Source of the DNA: Pseudomonas morbosilactucae
Lineage (GTDB): Bacteria > Pseudomonadota > Gammaproteobacteria > Pseudomonadales > Pseudomonadaceae
DNA: 44,637 bases
Direction: 5' to 3'
Assembly (NCBI RefSeq): GCF_023241715.1
Contig: NZ_JALQCW010000018.1
Location: forward strand, 1 to 44,637
The notes under the pieces are model-generated. The model was not told the origin of the DNA, searched no databases, and saw only the letters and a program-made list of their open reading frames with translations. The position numbers were made by a program, and so were the translations under genes. Positions 24,738 through 33,357 of this stretch are shown piece after piece; within the stretch, counting starts at the first letter, position 1; each line of letters starts with the position of its first letter.

Positions 24738-26894
24738 GTGCTTGCTCGTCTTTTCGCTTTGCCCTGCTGGCTGCTCGTCTGCCTGTTGACCCTGCTGCCG
24801 AGCATGGCTGCCCAGGCCGTGGGCCTGCCGGGGTTGCTCAATACCCAGAGCCAGGCGCAGCCCCAGTCCCAGGAACCCTTGGGGCAGTCGCTGGATGAAG
24901 TGATCAAATCCCTGGAAAACGATCAGCAGCGCGCCAAGCTGCTGGCCGACCTGAAGAAACTCCGAGACGCCACCAAGAAAGCCCAACCCACCGCCGAGGA
25001 AGGCGTGCTGGGGCTGATCGGCGGTACCCTGGCCAGCTTCGAAAAACAGTTCGCCGGTGCCGACAGCCCGCTGAGCCGCTGGTCAGATGAGTTCGACCTG
25101 GCCAAGGACGAACTCGGCGCGCTGATGCTGCCGGCCAGCCAATGGCTACCGATGATCTTTGCCTTCGCCCTGATCCTGCTGGTCTGGAGCCTGCTGGCAA
25201 CCGCGCTGATCTGGCTCAGCCATCGGATTCGCCTGCGCTTCGGCCTGACCGAAGAGCTGCCTCAACACCCCAAGACCTGGGACATGTTGCGCTTCGCCCT
25301 GCGCAAGCTCGGCCCCTGGCTGATTGCCCTGCTGATCACCGTCTACATGAGCTACGCCCTGCCCTCATCCCTGGGCAAGGACCTGGCGATGGTGCTGGCC
25401 TATGCCTTGGTGGTGGGCACCTGCTTCTCGGCCATCTGCGTGCTGGCCTTCTCCTTGCTCGACGGCCCGCATCGCCATCGGGCGTTGTACATCCTGCGGC
25501 GCCGGGCGTTTCGTCCACTGTGGTTGATCGGCAGTTTCGCCGCCTTTGGCGAAGCCCTGAGCGATCCACGATTGGTGGCCAGCCTGGGCGCCCACCTGGC
25601 CCACACCGCAGCCACCTTCACCAATGTCCTGGCGGCGCTGTCGACCGGCGTGTTCATCCTGCGTTTCCGCCGCCCCATCGCCCACCTGATCCGCAACCAA
25701 CCCCTGGCCCGGCGCCTGACCCGGCGCGCCCTGAGCGACACCATCGAAATCATCGGCACCTTCTGGTACCTGCCGGCCCTGGTGCTGGTCGGCATCTCGC
25801 TGTTCGCCACGTTCGTCTCGGCGGGCGATACCAGCACCGCCCTGCGGCAGTCGCTGATCTGCACGGTGCTGCTGGTGCTGTGCATGGTGATCAACGGCCT
25901 GGTGCGCCGGCATGCCCTCAGGCCCCAGCGTGGCCACAAGCGCCATGCGCTGTATTCGGAACGCCTGAAAAACTTCTTCTATACCCTGGCGCACCTGGTG
26001 GTTTGGCTGGCCTTTATCGAACTCGGGTTGCGGGTCTGGGGCTTGTCGCTGATCCGCTTCACTGAAGGCGAAGGCCATGAAATCAGCGTCAAGCTCTTCG
26101 GCCTCGGCGGCACGCTGCTGTTCGCCTGGCTGATCTGGATCCTCAGCGATACCGCGGTGCACCATGCCCTGACCCGTTCGCGCAAAGGCCTGGCCAATGC
26201 CCGGGCGCAGACCATGATGCCGCTGATCCGCAACGTGCTGTTCGTGGCGATTTTCATCATTGCGCTGATCGTCGCCCTGGCGAACATGGGGATGAACGTC
26301 ACACCGCTGCTGGCCGGTGCCGGTGTGATCGGCCTGGCTATCGGTTTCGGTGCCCAGTCCCTGGTGGCCGACCTGATCACCGGGCTGTTCATCATCATTG
26401 AGGACTCCTTGGCCATCGACGACTACGTGGACGTTGGCGGCCACCTCGGCACGGTCGAGGGCCTGACCATCCGTACCGTGCGCCTGCGGGACATCGACGG
26501 TATCGTGCACACCATCCCCTTCAGCGAAATCAAGAGCATCAAGAACTACTCCCGGGAATTCGGTTATGCGATTTTCCGCGTGGCGATCCCTTACAACATG
26601 GAGATCGATGACGCGATCAAGCTGATGCGCGATGTCGGGCAAAAGATGCGCAGCGACCCTCTGCAGCGACGCAATATCTGGTCACCGCTGGAGATTCAGG
26701 GGGTGGAGAGTTTCGAGTCCGGCAGCGCCATTCTGCGTGCCCGGTTCAAGACTGCGCCGATCAAGCAGTGGGAGGTCTCGCGGGCCTTCAACCTGTCCCT
26801 CAAACGCCAGCTCGACGAGGCCGGCCTGGACTTGGCCACGCCACGCATGAGCATCCAGGTCATCACCCCCGGCATCACCCCGGACAACAAATAA
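24738..26894 (+). CDS. large MscS-family mechanosensitive channel (YbiO-like)
   Basis: A 718-residue channel. A signal peptide (ARLFALPCWLLVCLLTLLPSMAAQA) leads a periplasmic region with a possible coiled coil (LDEVIKSLENDQQRAKLLADLKKLRDATKKA). Many membrane helices follow, then the conserved MscS core from about residue 520: the pore helix with alternating Gly/Ala (LLAGAGVIGLAIGFGAQSLVADLITGLFIIIED) and the beta domain (YVDVGGHLGTVEGLTIRTVRLRD, then GIVHTIPFSEIKSIKNYSRE). Size and layout resemble E. coli YbiO (MscM), which relieves moderate osmotic downshock. I prefer the GTG at 24738 because it starts the signal peptide; the frame opens at 24642, which overlaps the small upstream gene. Confidence 0.85.
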   Translation: MLARLFALPCWLLVCLLTLLPSMAAQAVGLPGLLNTQSQAQPQSQEPLGQSLDEVIKSLENDQQRAKLLADLKKLRDATKKAQPTAEEGVLGLIGGTLASFEKQFAGADSPLSRWSDEFDLAKDELGALMLPASQWLPMIFAFALILLVWSLLATALIWLSHRIRLRFGLTEELPQHPKTWDMLRFALRKLGPWLIALLITVYMSYALPSSLGKDLAMVLAYALVVGTCFSAICVLAFSLLDGPHRHRALYILRRRAFRPLWLIGSFAAFGEALSDPRLVASLGAHLAHTAATFTNVLAALSTGVFILRFRRPIAHLIRNQPLARRLTRRALSDTIEIIGTFWYLPALVLVGISLFATFVSAGDTSTALRQSLICTVLLVLCMVINGLVRRHALRPQRGHKRHALYSERLKNFFYTLAHLVVWLAFIELGLRVWGLSLIRFTEGEGHEISVKLFGLGGTLLFAWLIWILSDTAVHHALTRSRKGLANARAQTMMPLIRNVLFVAIFIIALIVALANMGMNVTPLLAGAGVIGLAIGFGAQSLVADLITGLFIIIEDSLAIDDYVDVGGHLGTVEGLTIRTVRLRDIDGIVHTIPFSEIKSIKNYSREFGYAIFRVAIPYNMEIDDAIKLMRDVGQKMRSDPLQRRNIWSPLEIQGVESFESGSAILRARFKTAPIKQWEVSRAFNLSLKRQLDEAGLDLATPRMSIQVITPGITPDNK

Positions 26895-26897
26895 CGG

Positions 26898-26950
26898 GTA
26901 GGAGCCGGGTGGCCGGGGAAACCCTTCACCCCTGCCGGTAGCCTCTACAG
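26898..26950. repeat. degenerate REP pair between channel gene and GntR gene
   Basis: GTAGGAGCCGGGTGGCCGGGG and the inverted CCCTGCCGGTAGCCTCTACAG form a diverged pair. The right arm overlaps the last codons of the convergent GntR gene. Confidence 0.5.
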
Positions 26951-27658
26951 CACATCGACGCCGACATGAATCGCGTCATGGCGCCAGAACTCCAGATCGC
27001 AATCGATCAGCCGTTCGTGCTGGTCGTAGTTGACCCGGGCAATCCGCAGCCCGGGGCTGCCCACGGACACCTTCAAGGCCGCCGCCGCTTCAGGCTGCAA
27101 TGAGGTCGGCACGATTTCAAAGCGCACCCGGCCGTAATGCAGGTCGTAATGCCGGGCATAGAGTTCGGTCATCGACTGGTTCAGGTCGAAGTCGAGAATC
27201 TGCGGAAAATACTGCGGGTTCAGGTAGTGCTCCACGTACAGCACCAGCCGCTCATCGATACGCCGGGCCCGACAGATCTGAATCACGCTGGACAACGCCG
27301 GCAGTTGCAACCAGGCACAGACCGCTGCCGAGGCCGGCAACAGCCGTGCCGAGATCACTTCGGTAGAAGGCACTCGCCCCTGGGCGCTGACCATGGCGTG
27401 GAAATGGCTGCGCTGCATGAGGTTGTAGGCCAGCCGCGGCGGCGAGACGAACCAGCCACGGCGCTCCTCGCGATAGATCTGCCCTTGAGCCTCCAGTTGC
27501 AGCAAGGCCTCACGCACGGTAATCCGCGTGGTGTCGAACAACTCACTGAGCTTGCGCTCGGCGGGCAACTTGCTGCCGGGCGCCAATAGGCCATGGCTGA
27601 TCTGCTCCTGCAGGACCTGGCCGATGCTTGTCACCGCTTTGGTTGTCTCGCTGCGCAT
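26945..27658 (-). CDS. GntR-family regulator, HutC subfamily (UTRA domain)
   Basis: A 237-residue regulator. The N-terminal winged helix has SHGLLAPGSKLPAERKLSELFDTTRITVREALLQLEAQGQIYREERRGWFV. A UTRA ligand-binding domain follows, with residues about 75-235 ending RVNYDQHERLIDCDLEFWRHDAIHV. The start is the ATG at 27658; a TTG directly before it would add one residue. It is divergent from the ABC transporter operon by 358 bp. Phosphonate-linked regulators such as PhnR and PhnF belong to this subfamily, so a phosphorus-containing ligand is plausible but not proven. TAGACCA-type sites sit 15 bp upstream of its own start and 56 bp upstream of the operon. Confidence 0.87.
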   Translation of the reverse strand: MRSETTKAVTSIGQVLQEQISHGLLAPGSKLPAERKLSELFDTTRITVREALLQLEAQGQIYREERRGWFVSPPRLAYNLMQRSHFHAMVSAQGRVPSTEVISARLLPASAAVCAWLQLPALSSVIQICRARRIDERLVLYVEHYLNPQYFPQILDFDLNQSMTELYARHYDLHYGRVRFEIVPTSLQPEAAAALKVSVGSPGLRIARVNYDQHERLIDCDLEFWRHDAIHVGVDVL

Positions 27659-27672
27659 CAATGTTACCCATC

Positions 27673-27684
27673 TGGACTAGACCA
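27673..27684. promoter_or_regulatory. TGGACTAGACCA, probable HutC-type GntR operator (autoregulatory)
   Basis: One mismatch from the palindrome TGGTCTAGACCA, which fits the GT-N-TA-N-AC core reported for HutC-subfamily sites. It is centred about 20 bp upstream of the regulator's ATG. A second copy is at 27950. Confidence 0.55.
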
Positions 27685-27949
27685 GCACTGTTACAGGGCG
27701 CAACGCCCCAGGAAAAACCCCTTGCCTGCCAAGCGAAGCCTAGGCAATGCACATGACTGACAGATGACAAAGCCGCTGAACGGCCCATCCAGATACCTGC
27801 AATTGATCAGCCAAGTCCTTGTGTATCAGCCGTTTAACCATGGTCTACGCTTATCTCGCAGCCCCGCCCCTGCGGCCATGAAAACCCTTGCAGGACCAAT
27901 GCCGACATTAAAGTGTCATCCGGCAAGCTTAAATTGGCTCAGGTATTGC

Positions 27950-27961
27950 TGACCTAGACCA
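27950..27961. promoter_or_regulatory. TGACCTAGACCA, probable HutC-type GntR operator of the ABC operon
   Basis: Shares the half-site CTAGACCA with the site at 27673-27684 and differs by two bases from TGGTCTAGACCA. It lies 56 bp upstream of the substrate-binding protein's ATG. A weaker half-site, TGGTCTAC, is at 27841-27848. Confidence 0.5.
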
Positions 27962-28016
27962 ATCCAACCGCAAACCTAAAAAAGTGCAGCGCTAACCACG
28001 CCCAAAGGAGCTTCGG

Positions 28017-29084
28017 ATGAAACAGCTTTTCCTGGCATCACTGTTAGGCTCGACCATTGCCATGTGCACCGCCGCCATGGCCGCTGATATCGATTTGAAA
28101 ACCCTGGAAGCCGCCGCCAAAACGGAAGGTGCGGTCAACAGCGTCGGCATGCCCGATGACTGGGCCAACTGGAAAGGCACTTGGGAAGACCTGGCCAAGA
28201 ATTACGGCCTCAAGCACATGGACACCGACATGAGCTCGGCCCAGGAAATCGCCAAGTTCGCCGCCGAGAAAGACAACGCCAGCGCCGACATCGGCGACGT
28301 CGGTGCGGCCTTCGGTCCAATCGCGGTCAAGCAGGGCGTGGTGCAACCCTACAAGCCAAGCACCTGGGACCAGGTCCCGGACTGGGCCAAGGATAAAGAC
28401 GGCAACTGGGCCCTGGCCTACACCGGCACCATTGCCTTCATCATCAACAAAAAGCTGCTGCACGGCTCCGAAGCACCGACCCGTTGGTCAGACCTGGAGA
28501 AAGGCAAATACAAGGTCTCCATCGGTGACGTGAGCACCGCGGCCCAGGCTGCCAACGGCGTGCTGGCCGCCGCCATTGCCAAAGGCGGCAACGAGAAGAA
28601 CATTCAGCCGGCGCTGCTGATGTTCGCCGAGATTGCCAAGCAGGGGCGCCTGTCCCTGGCCAACCCGACCATTGCCACCCTGGAAAAAGGCGAGGTAGAA
28701 GTGGGCGTGGTCTGGGATTTCAACGGCCTGAGCTACCGCAACAAGATGGTCAACAAGGACGACTACATCGTACTGATCCCGTCTGACGGTTCGGTGATCT
28801 CCGGCTACACCACCATCATCAACAAGTACGCCAAGCACCCCAACGCCGCGAAACTGGCACGTGAATACATCTTCAGCGATGCCGGCCAAATCAACCTGGC
28901 CCGGGGCAATGCCCGTCCCATCCGCGCCGAGCACCTGACCCTGCCGCCAGAAGTACAGGCCAACCTGCTGCCCAACGAACAGTACAAGCACGTCACGCCG
29001 ATCAAGGATCCGGATGCCTGGGAAAAAACCTCCAAGGCCCTGCCGCAGAAGTGGCAGGAAGAAGTGATCATCAATATGCAATGA
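28017..29084 (+). CDS. ABC transporter periplasmic substrate-binding protein (Fe3+/PhnS-like class)
   Basis: A 355-residue periplasmic binding protein. MKQLFLASLLGSTIAMCTAAMAAD is a signal peptide cleaved after AMA. The mature protein has the extracellular solute-binding fold of the thiamine, iron and 2-aminoethylphosphonate binder class: EAAAKTEGAVNSVGMPDDW, ADIGDVGAAFGP, ALAYTGTIAFIINKKLL and GDVSTAAQAANGVLAAA. The ATG at 28017 follows AAAGGAG. It is the first gene of a six-gene operon, and a HutC-type operator lies 56 bp upstream. No iron-ligand tyrosine pair is obvious, and the two phosphohydrolases in the operon argue for a phosphoester or phosphonate ligand. Confidence 0.82.
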   Translation: MKQLFLASLLGSTIAMCTAAMAADIDLKTLEAAAKTEGAVNSVGMPDDWANWKGTWEDLAKNYGLKHMDTDMSSAQEIAKFAAEKDNASADIGDVGAAFGPIAVKQGVVQPYKPSTWDQVPDWAKDKDGNWALAYTGTIAFIINKKLLHGSEAPTRWSDLEKGKYKVSIGDVSTAAQAANGVLAAAIAKGGNEKNIQPALLMFAEIAKQGRLSLANPTIATLEKGEVEVGVVWDFNGLSYRNKMVNKDDYIVLIPSDGSVISGYTTIINKYAKHPNAAKLAREYIFSDAGQINLARGNARPIRAEHLTLPPEVQANLLPNEQYKHVTPIKDPDAWEKTSKALPQKWQEEVIINMQ

Positions 29085-29093
29085 CACGATCAC

Positions 29094-29184
29094 TGTAGGA
29101 GCCGACTTGCCGGTGATGCAGGCCTGACGTTCAACCCTGATGTTGACGGACAGACCGCAATCGCAGGCAAGCCGGCCCCTGCAG
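29094..29184. repeat. REP pair inside the ABC operon
   Basis: TGTAGGAGCCGACTTGCCGG on the left and the inverted GCAGGCAAGCCGGCCCCTGC on the right occupy most of the 133-bp gap after the binding-protein gene. In other ABC operons such elements protect the binding-protein mRNA so that it is made in excess. Confidence 0.75.
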
Positions 29185-29217
29185 TTGGTCCGTTTTATTG
29201 ATCGGAGCCTTGCCCCT

Positions 29218-30024
29218 ATGAAGCACAACGTCATCCTTGTGGTGCTCGACGGCCTCAATTACGAGGTTGCCCGGCATGCCATGGGGCACCTCCAGGCTTA
29301 TGTCGGCGCCGGCCGCGCGGCGCTCTACAAGCTGGAATGTGAATTACCCGCGCTCTCGCGCCCGCTGTACGAATGCATCCTCACGGGCGTACCGCCGATC
29401 GACAGCGGCATCGTCCACAACAATGTCTTGCGCCTGTCCAACCAGCGCAGCATTTTCCATTACGCCACTGACGCCGGCTTGAGCACCGCGGCGGCGGCTT
29501 ACCATTGGGTCAGCGAGCTGTACAACCGCTCCCCCTTTATTGCTGCCCGCGACCGGCATACCGACGATACGGCACTGCCGATCCAGCACGGGCACTTCTA
29601 CTGGAACGACCACTACCCCGATTCCCACCTGTTCGCCGACGCCGAGCATCTGCGCCTGGGCCATCAGCCAAATTTTCTCCTGGTGCATCCGATGAACATC
29701 GACGATGCCGGGCACAAGCATGGCCTGGACAGCGCGCCCTACCGTAACAGTGCGCGCTCGGCAGACATCATCCTCGCCGACTACTTGCAAGGCTGGCTCG
29801 ACGCCGGCTACCAGGTGCTGGTGACCGCCGACCACGGCATGAACAACGACCGCTCCCATAACGGCCTGCTGCCGGAGGAGCGGGAAGTGCCGCTGTTCGT
29901 GATGGGCGATGCGTTCAGCCTCAATGCCGCTGCCGCACCCCGGCAAACCGAGTTGTGTGGCACCGTCTGCCAACTGCTGGGCATTGCCCATGACAAACCC
30001 CTGTGCCAGGAGCTGCTCAAGTGA
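29218..30024 (+). CDS. alkaline phosphatase superfamily hydrolase (nucleotide pyrophosphatase/phosphodiesterase-like)
   Basis: A 268-residue metal-dependent hydrolase with no signal peptide, so probably cytoplasmic. The superfamily metal sites are visible: VVLDGLN with Asp11, the nucleophile region ELPALSRPLYECILTG with Ser47 as the likely attacking residue, HPMNIDDAGHKHG (Asp/His) and TADHGMN (Asp-His). Family members split phosphodiesters, phosphomonoesters or C-P bonds (phosphonoacetate hydrolase). The ATG at 29218 has GGAG upstream. The stop overlaps the next gene's GTG by 4 bp, tying it to the transporter. It most likely processes the imported compound inside the cell. Confidence 0.8.
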   Translation: MKHNVILVVLDGLNYEVARHAMGHLQAYVGAGRAALYKLECELPALSRPLYECILTGVPPIDSGIVHNNVLRLSNQRSIFHYATDAGLSTAAAAYHWVSELYNRSPFIAARDRHTDDTALPIQHGHFYWNDHYPDSHLFADAEHLRLGHQPNFLLVHPMNIDDAGHKHGLDSAPYRNSARSADIILADYLQGWLDAGYQVLVTADHGMNNDRSHNGLLPEEREVPLFVMGDAFSLNAAAAPRQTELCGTVCQLLGIAHDKPLCQELLK

Positions 30025-30866
30025 ACTCATTCACCCGAGGCAAATGGCTGGCGGTGCTGTGCCTGGTGCCCTTCGCCCTGTTCTTTATCGTGTTCCAGAT
30101 TGCCCCGCTGCTGTGGGTCATGATCAACAGCCTGCAGTCGGAAGAGTTCGGCTGGGGCCTGGCCAACTTCAGCAAGATCTTCAGCTCGAAGTTCTACCTG
30201 CAGGCCATTCAGTACAGCCTGGAGATCAGTTTCTGGTCCAGCCTGTTCGGCATCATCATCGCCGTGCTGGGCAGCTACTCCCTGCGCCGGGTGGACTCGC
30301 GGCTGCGCAATTTCGTCAACGCCTTCGCCAACATGACCAGCAACTTTGCCGGCGTGCCCCTGGCCTTCGCCTTCATCATCCTGCTGGGCTTCAACGGCAC
30401 CTTTACCCTGATGCTCAAGCAGTCCGGAATCATTCAGGACTTCAACCTGTACTCCAAGACCGGGCTGATCATTCTCTACACCTATTTCCAGATCCCCCTC
30501 GGGGTGTTGCTGCTCTACCCGGCATTCGACGCCCTGCGCGAAGACTGGCGTGAATCCGCCGCGCTGCTGGGCGCCAACGGCTGGCAGTTCTGGCGGCATA
30601 TCGGCCTGCCGGTGTTGACCCCGGCCTTGCTGGGCACCTTCGTGATCCTCCTGGCCAATGCCCTGGGCGCCTACGCCACGGTGTTCGCCTTGACCACTGG
30701 CAATTTCAACGTGCTGCCGATCCGTATCGCCGCCATGGTGTCCGGGGATATTTCCCTGGATCCGAACATGGCCAGCGCCCTGGCAGTGGTGCTGGTGGCG
30801 TTGATGACCCTGGTGACCATCGTCCATCAGTTGCTGCTGAAGAGGAGCTACCATGTCTCGCGCTGA
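30021..30866 (+). CDS. ABC transporter permease (first of pair)
   Basis: A 281-residue inner-membrane permease with about six helices and the binding-protein-dependent EAA loop, DWRESAALLGANGWQFWRHIGLPVLTPALLG. The start is a GTG at 30021 (AGGAG 8 bases upstream) inside the upstream gene's last codons. It pairs with the permease at 30853, whose ATG lies 14 bp inside this gene. The two resemble the PotB/PotC or PhnU/PhnV arrangement rather than the single fused permease of ferric systems. Confidence 0.87.
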   Translation: MNSFTRGKWLAVLCLVPFALFFIVFQIAPLLWVMINSLQSEEFGWGLANFSKIFSSKFYLQAIQYSLEISFWSSLFGIIIAVLGSYSLRRVDSRLRNFVNAFANMTSNFAGVPLAFAFIILLGFNGTFTLMLKQSGIIQDFNLYSKTGLIILYTYFQIPLGVLLLYPAFDALREDWRESAALLGANGWQFWRHIGLPVLTPALLGTFVILLANALGAYATVFALTTGNFNVLPIRIAAMVSGDISLDPNMASALAVVLVALMTLVTIVHQLLLKRSYHVSR

Positions 30867-31653
30867 ACCCGGCTCGGCCGTGCTCTACCACCGCGTGGTG
30901 GTGTACCTGCTGTTCGCGATTCTGTTGCTGCCTCTGCTGGGGACCTTGATCTACTCCATCGCCAGCAGTTGGTCGGCAACCATCCTGCCCAGCGGTTTCA
31001 CCTTCAAGTGGTACCTGCAGCTGTGGAGCGACCCGCGTTTTCTCAACGCCTTCGGCCAGTCCCTATTGGTGTGTGTCGGCGCATTGATCCTCTCGGTGGT
31101 TTTGATCCTGCCGTTGCTGTTCGTGGTGCATTACCACTTCCCCAAGCTCGACGCGCTGATGAACATCCTCATCCTGTTGCCCTTTGCGGTGCCGCCGGTG
31201 GTGTCTTCGGTGGGCTTGTTGCAACTCTATGGTTCAGGCCGCTTTGCCATGGTCGGTACGCCGTGGATCCTCATCGGCTGCTACTTCACCGTGGCCCTGC
31301 CGTTCATGTACCGGGCGATCACCAACAACCTGCAAGCCATCAACCTGCGAGACCTGATGGACGCCGCCCAGTTGCTCGGCGCCAGCACCTGGCAGGCGGC
31401 GTTCCTGGTGGTGCTGCCGAACCTGCGCAAGGGGCTGATGGTCGCGTTGCTGCTGTCGTTTTCGTTCCTGTTTGGCGAGTTTGTGTTCGCCAACATCCTG
31501 GTGGGCACTCGCTATGAAACCCTGCAGGTCTACCTGAACAACATGCGCAACAGCAGCGGCCACTTCACCAGCGCCCTGGTGATTTCCTACTTCTTCTTTG
31601 TGCTGCTGCTGACCTGGGCCGCCAATATCTTGAACAAGGACAAAAGCCAATGA
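30853..31653 (+). CDS. ABC transporter permease (second of pair)
   Basis: A 266-residue inner-membrane permease with six likely helices and the EAA loop, LRDLMDAAQLLGASTWQAAFLVVLPNLRKGLM. The ATG at 30853 follows GAGGAG and overlaps the first permease gene by 14 bp; the stop overlaps the ATPase ATG by 4 bp. Together with the 30021 product it forms the membrane channel of the importer. Confidence 0.87.
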   Translation: MSRAEPGSAVLYHRVVVYLLFAILLLPLLGTLIYSIASSWSATILPSGFTFKWYLQLWSDPRFLNAFGQSLLVCVGALILSVVLILPLLFVVHYHFPKLDALMNILILLPFAVPPVVSSVGLLQLYGSGRFAMVGTPWILIGCYFTVALPFMYRAITNNLQAINLRDLMDAAQLLGASTWQAAFLVVLPNLRKGLMVALLLSFSFLFGEFVFANILVGTRYETLQVYLNNMRNSSGHFTSALVISYFFFVLLLTWAANILNKDKSQ

Positions 31654-32639
31654 GCTTCGTCAGCGTCCAACACCTGCAGAAAAACTACGCGGGCACCACC
31701 GTGTTCAGCGACATCAATTGCGAGATTCAAAAGGGTGAGTTCGTCACCCTGCTGGGGCCATCGGGTTGCGGTAAATCCACCCTGCTGCGCTGCATCGCCG
31801 GCCTGACCCCGGTGGATGGCGGACAGATTCTGCTCGACGGCCAGGACATCGTGCCCCTGAGCCCACAGAAGCGCGGGATCGGCATGGTGTTCCAGAGCTA
31901 CGCACTGTTCCCCAATATGACCGTGGAACAGAATGTCGCCTTTGGCCTGCGCATGCAGAAGGTCAATGCCGACGACAGCCGCAAGCGGGTGCTCGAAGCC
32001 CTGCAACTGGTGGAACTCAGTGAATTCGCCAGGCGCTACCCACACCAACTGTCCGGCGGCCAATGCCAGCGCGTGGCCCTGGCCCGCTCCCTGGTGACCC
32101 GGCCGCGGCTGTTGCTGCTGGATGAACCGCTGTCGGCACTGGATGCGCGCATCCGCAAACACCTGCGCGAGCAGATCCGCCAGATCCAGCGCGAGCTGGG
32201 CCTGACTACCATCTTCGTCACCCATGATCAGGAAGAAGCCCTGACCATGTCCGACCGCATCTTCCTGATGAACCAGGGCCGGATCGTCCAGAGCGGCGAC
32301 GCCGAAACCCTCTACACCGCGCCCGTGGATGTGTTTGCCGCCGGTTTTATCGGCAACTACAACCTGCTGGACGCCGACAGCGCCAGCAAACTGCTGCAAC
32401 GCCCCATCAGCGGACGCATCGCCATTCGCCCGGAGGCCATCGAACTGCACAAGGATGGCGTGCCCAACGCGCAAATCCGCAGCCACAGCCTGCTGGGCAA
32501 CGTGATCCGCTACCGAGTCGAGGCCCGCGGTGTGGAGTTGGTGGTGGACGTGTTGAACCGTTCGGCAGCGGACCTGCATGCCGATGGCCAGCAACTGACA
32601 CTTTCCATCGATCCGACGGCCCTGTGTGAGGTAGCCTGA
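31650..32639 (+). CDS. ABC transporter ATP-binding protein
   Basis: A 329-residue ATPase powering the importer. Walker A is GPSGCGKST at about residues 34-42, the Q-loop is FQSYALFPNMTVEQNVAFGL, the ABC signature is LSGGQCQRVALARS, Walker B is LLLDEPLSALD, and the H-loop is VTHDQEEALTMSD. A C-terminal TOBE-like extension (GRIAIRPEAIELH) marks the polyamine/iron/sulfate-type class. The ATG at 31650 overlaps the permease stop (ATGA). Confidence 0.92.
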   Translation: MSFVSVQHLQKNYAGTTVFSDINCEIQKGEFVTLLGPSGCGKSTLLRCIAGLTPVDGGQILLDGQDIVPLSPQKRGIGMVFQSYALFPNMTVEQNVAFGLRMQKVNADDSRKRVLEALQLVELSEFARRYPHQLSGGQCQRVALARSLVTRPRLLLLDEPLSALDARIRKHLREQIRQIQRELGLTTIFVTHDQEEALTMSDRIFLMNQGRIVQSGDAETLYTAPVDVFAAGFIGNYNLLDADSASKLLQRPISGRIAIRPEAIELHKDGVPNAQIRSHSLLGNVIRYRVEARGVELVVDVLNRSAADLHADGQQLTLSIDPTALCEVA

Positions 32640-32679
32640 TGCCTTTGATGCCAATGATTTTGAAGAGAGAGTTGCACTG

Positions 32680-33333
32680 ATGGCCCTGGCAATTTTTGAT
32701 CTGGACGAAACCCTGATTCATGGCGACTGCGCCACCCTCTGGAGTGAGCAGATGGGTCGCCTGGGCTGGGTCGACAGCGAATCCTTCATGCGCCGCAACC
32801 ACGAGCTCATGGACGCCTACAGCCAAGGCAAACTGGCCATGGAAGAGTTCATGGCGTTCAGCCTCGAGCCCATGGCCGGACGTACCCCGGAAGAGATCGA
32901 GCACTTGGTGGCGCCCTGGGTCGAGGACGTGATCGAGCCGATCATCTTCAGCGATGCGTGCAAGGCCATCGCCGCCCACCGCAAGGCTGGCGATCGGATC
33001 CTGGTGATCTCGGCGTCCGGGACCCACCTGGTGAAGCCGATTGCCGAGCGCCTGGGCATCGACGAAGTACTGGGGATCGAGCTGGAGGTGCAGCACGGGG
33101 TGTACAGCGGCCACACCGTCGGCACCCTGACTTACCGCGAAGGCAAGATCACCCGCTTGCTGGAATGGCTCGATGCCGAGGAGGAAAACCTGGAAGGCGC
33201 TAGCTTCTACTCCGACTCGCGCAACGACTTACCGTTGCTGCTTCGGGTCGACCATCCACAGGTGGTCAACCCGGACCCGGTGCTGCGCGAACACGCGGAA
33301 AAGGCCGGCTGGCCCATCCACCACTGGAAATAA
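32680..33333 (+). CDS. HAD-IB family phosphatase (PSP-like)
   Basis: A 217-residue haloacid dehalogenase-type hydrolase. The nucleophile motif is IFDLDETLI with Asp7 and Asp9, motif II is ILVISASGTHLVKPIAERLG, the lysine motif lies in REGKITRLLEWL, and the acidic motif is YSDSRNDLPLL. This pattern is that of the HAD-IB subfamily, close to phosphoserine phosphatase and CicA. No signal peptide is present. It follows the ATPase gene by 40 bp in the same direction and is probably its last operon member. Substrate unknown; dephosphorylation of the product released by the 29218 enzyme is an attractive guess. Confidence 0.85.
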   Translation: MALAIFDLDETLIHGDCATLWSEQMGRLGWVDSESFMRRNHELMDAYSQGKLAMEEFMAFSLEPMAGRTPEEIEHLVAPWVEDVIEPIIFSDACKAIAAHRKAGDRILVISASGTHLVKPIAERLGIDEVLGIELEVQHGVYSGHTVGTLTYREGKITRLLEWLDAEEENLEGASFYSDSRNDLPLLLRVDHPQVVNPDPVLREHAEKAGWPIHHWK

Positions 33334-33357
33334 CCTTCAGAAAACCACGACCTATCC

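Noticed and set aside
25365..26642. 425-residue minus-strand open frame opposite the mechanosensitive channel
   Set aside because: His/Gln/Asp-rich translation with no domain; antisense shadow of a well-supported gene.
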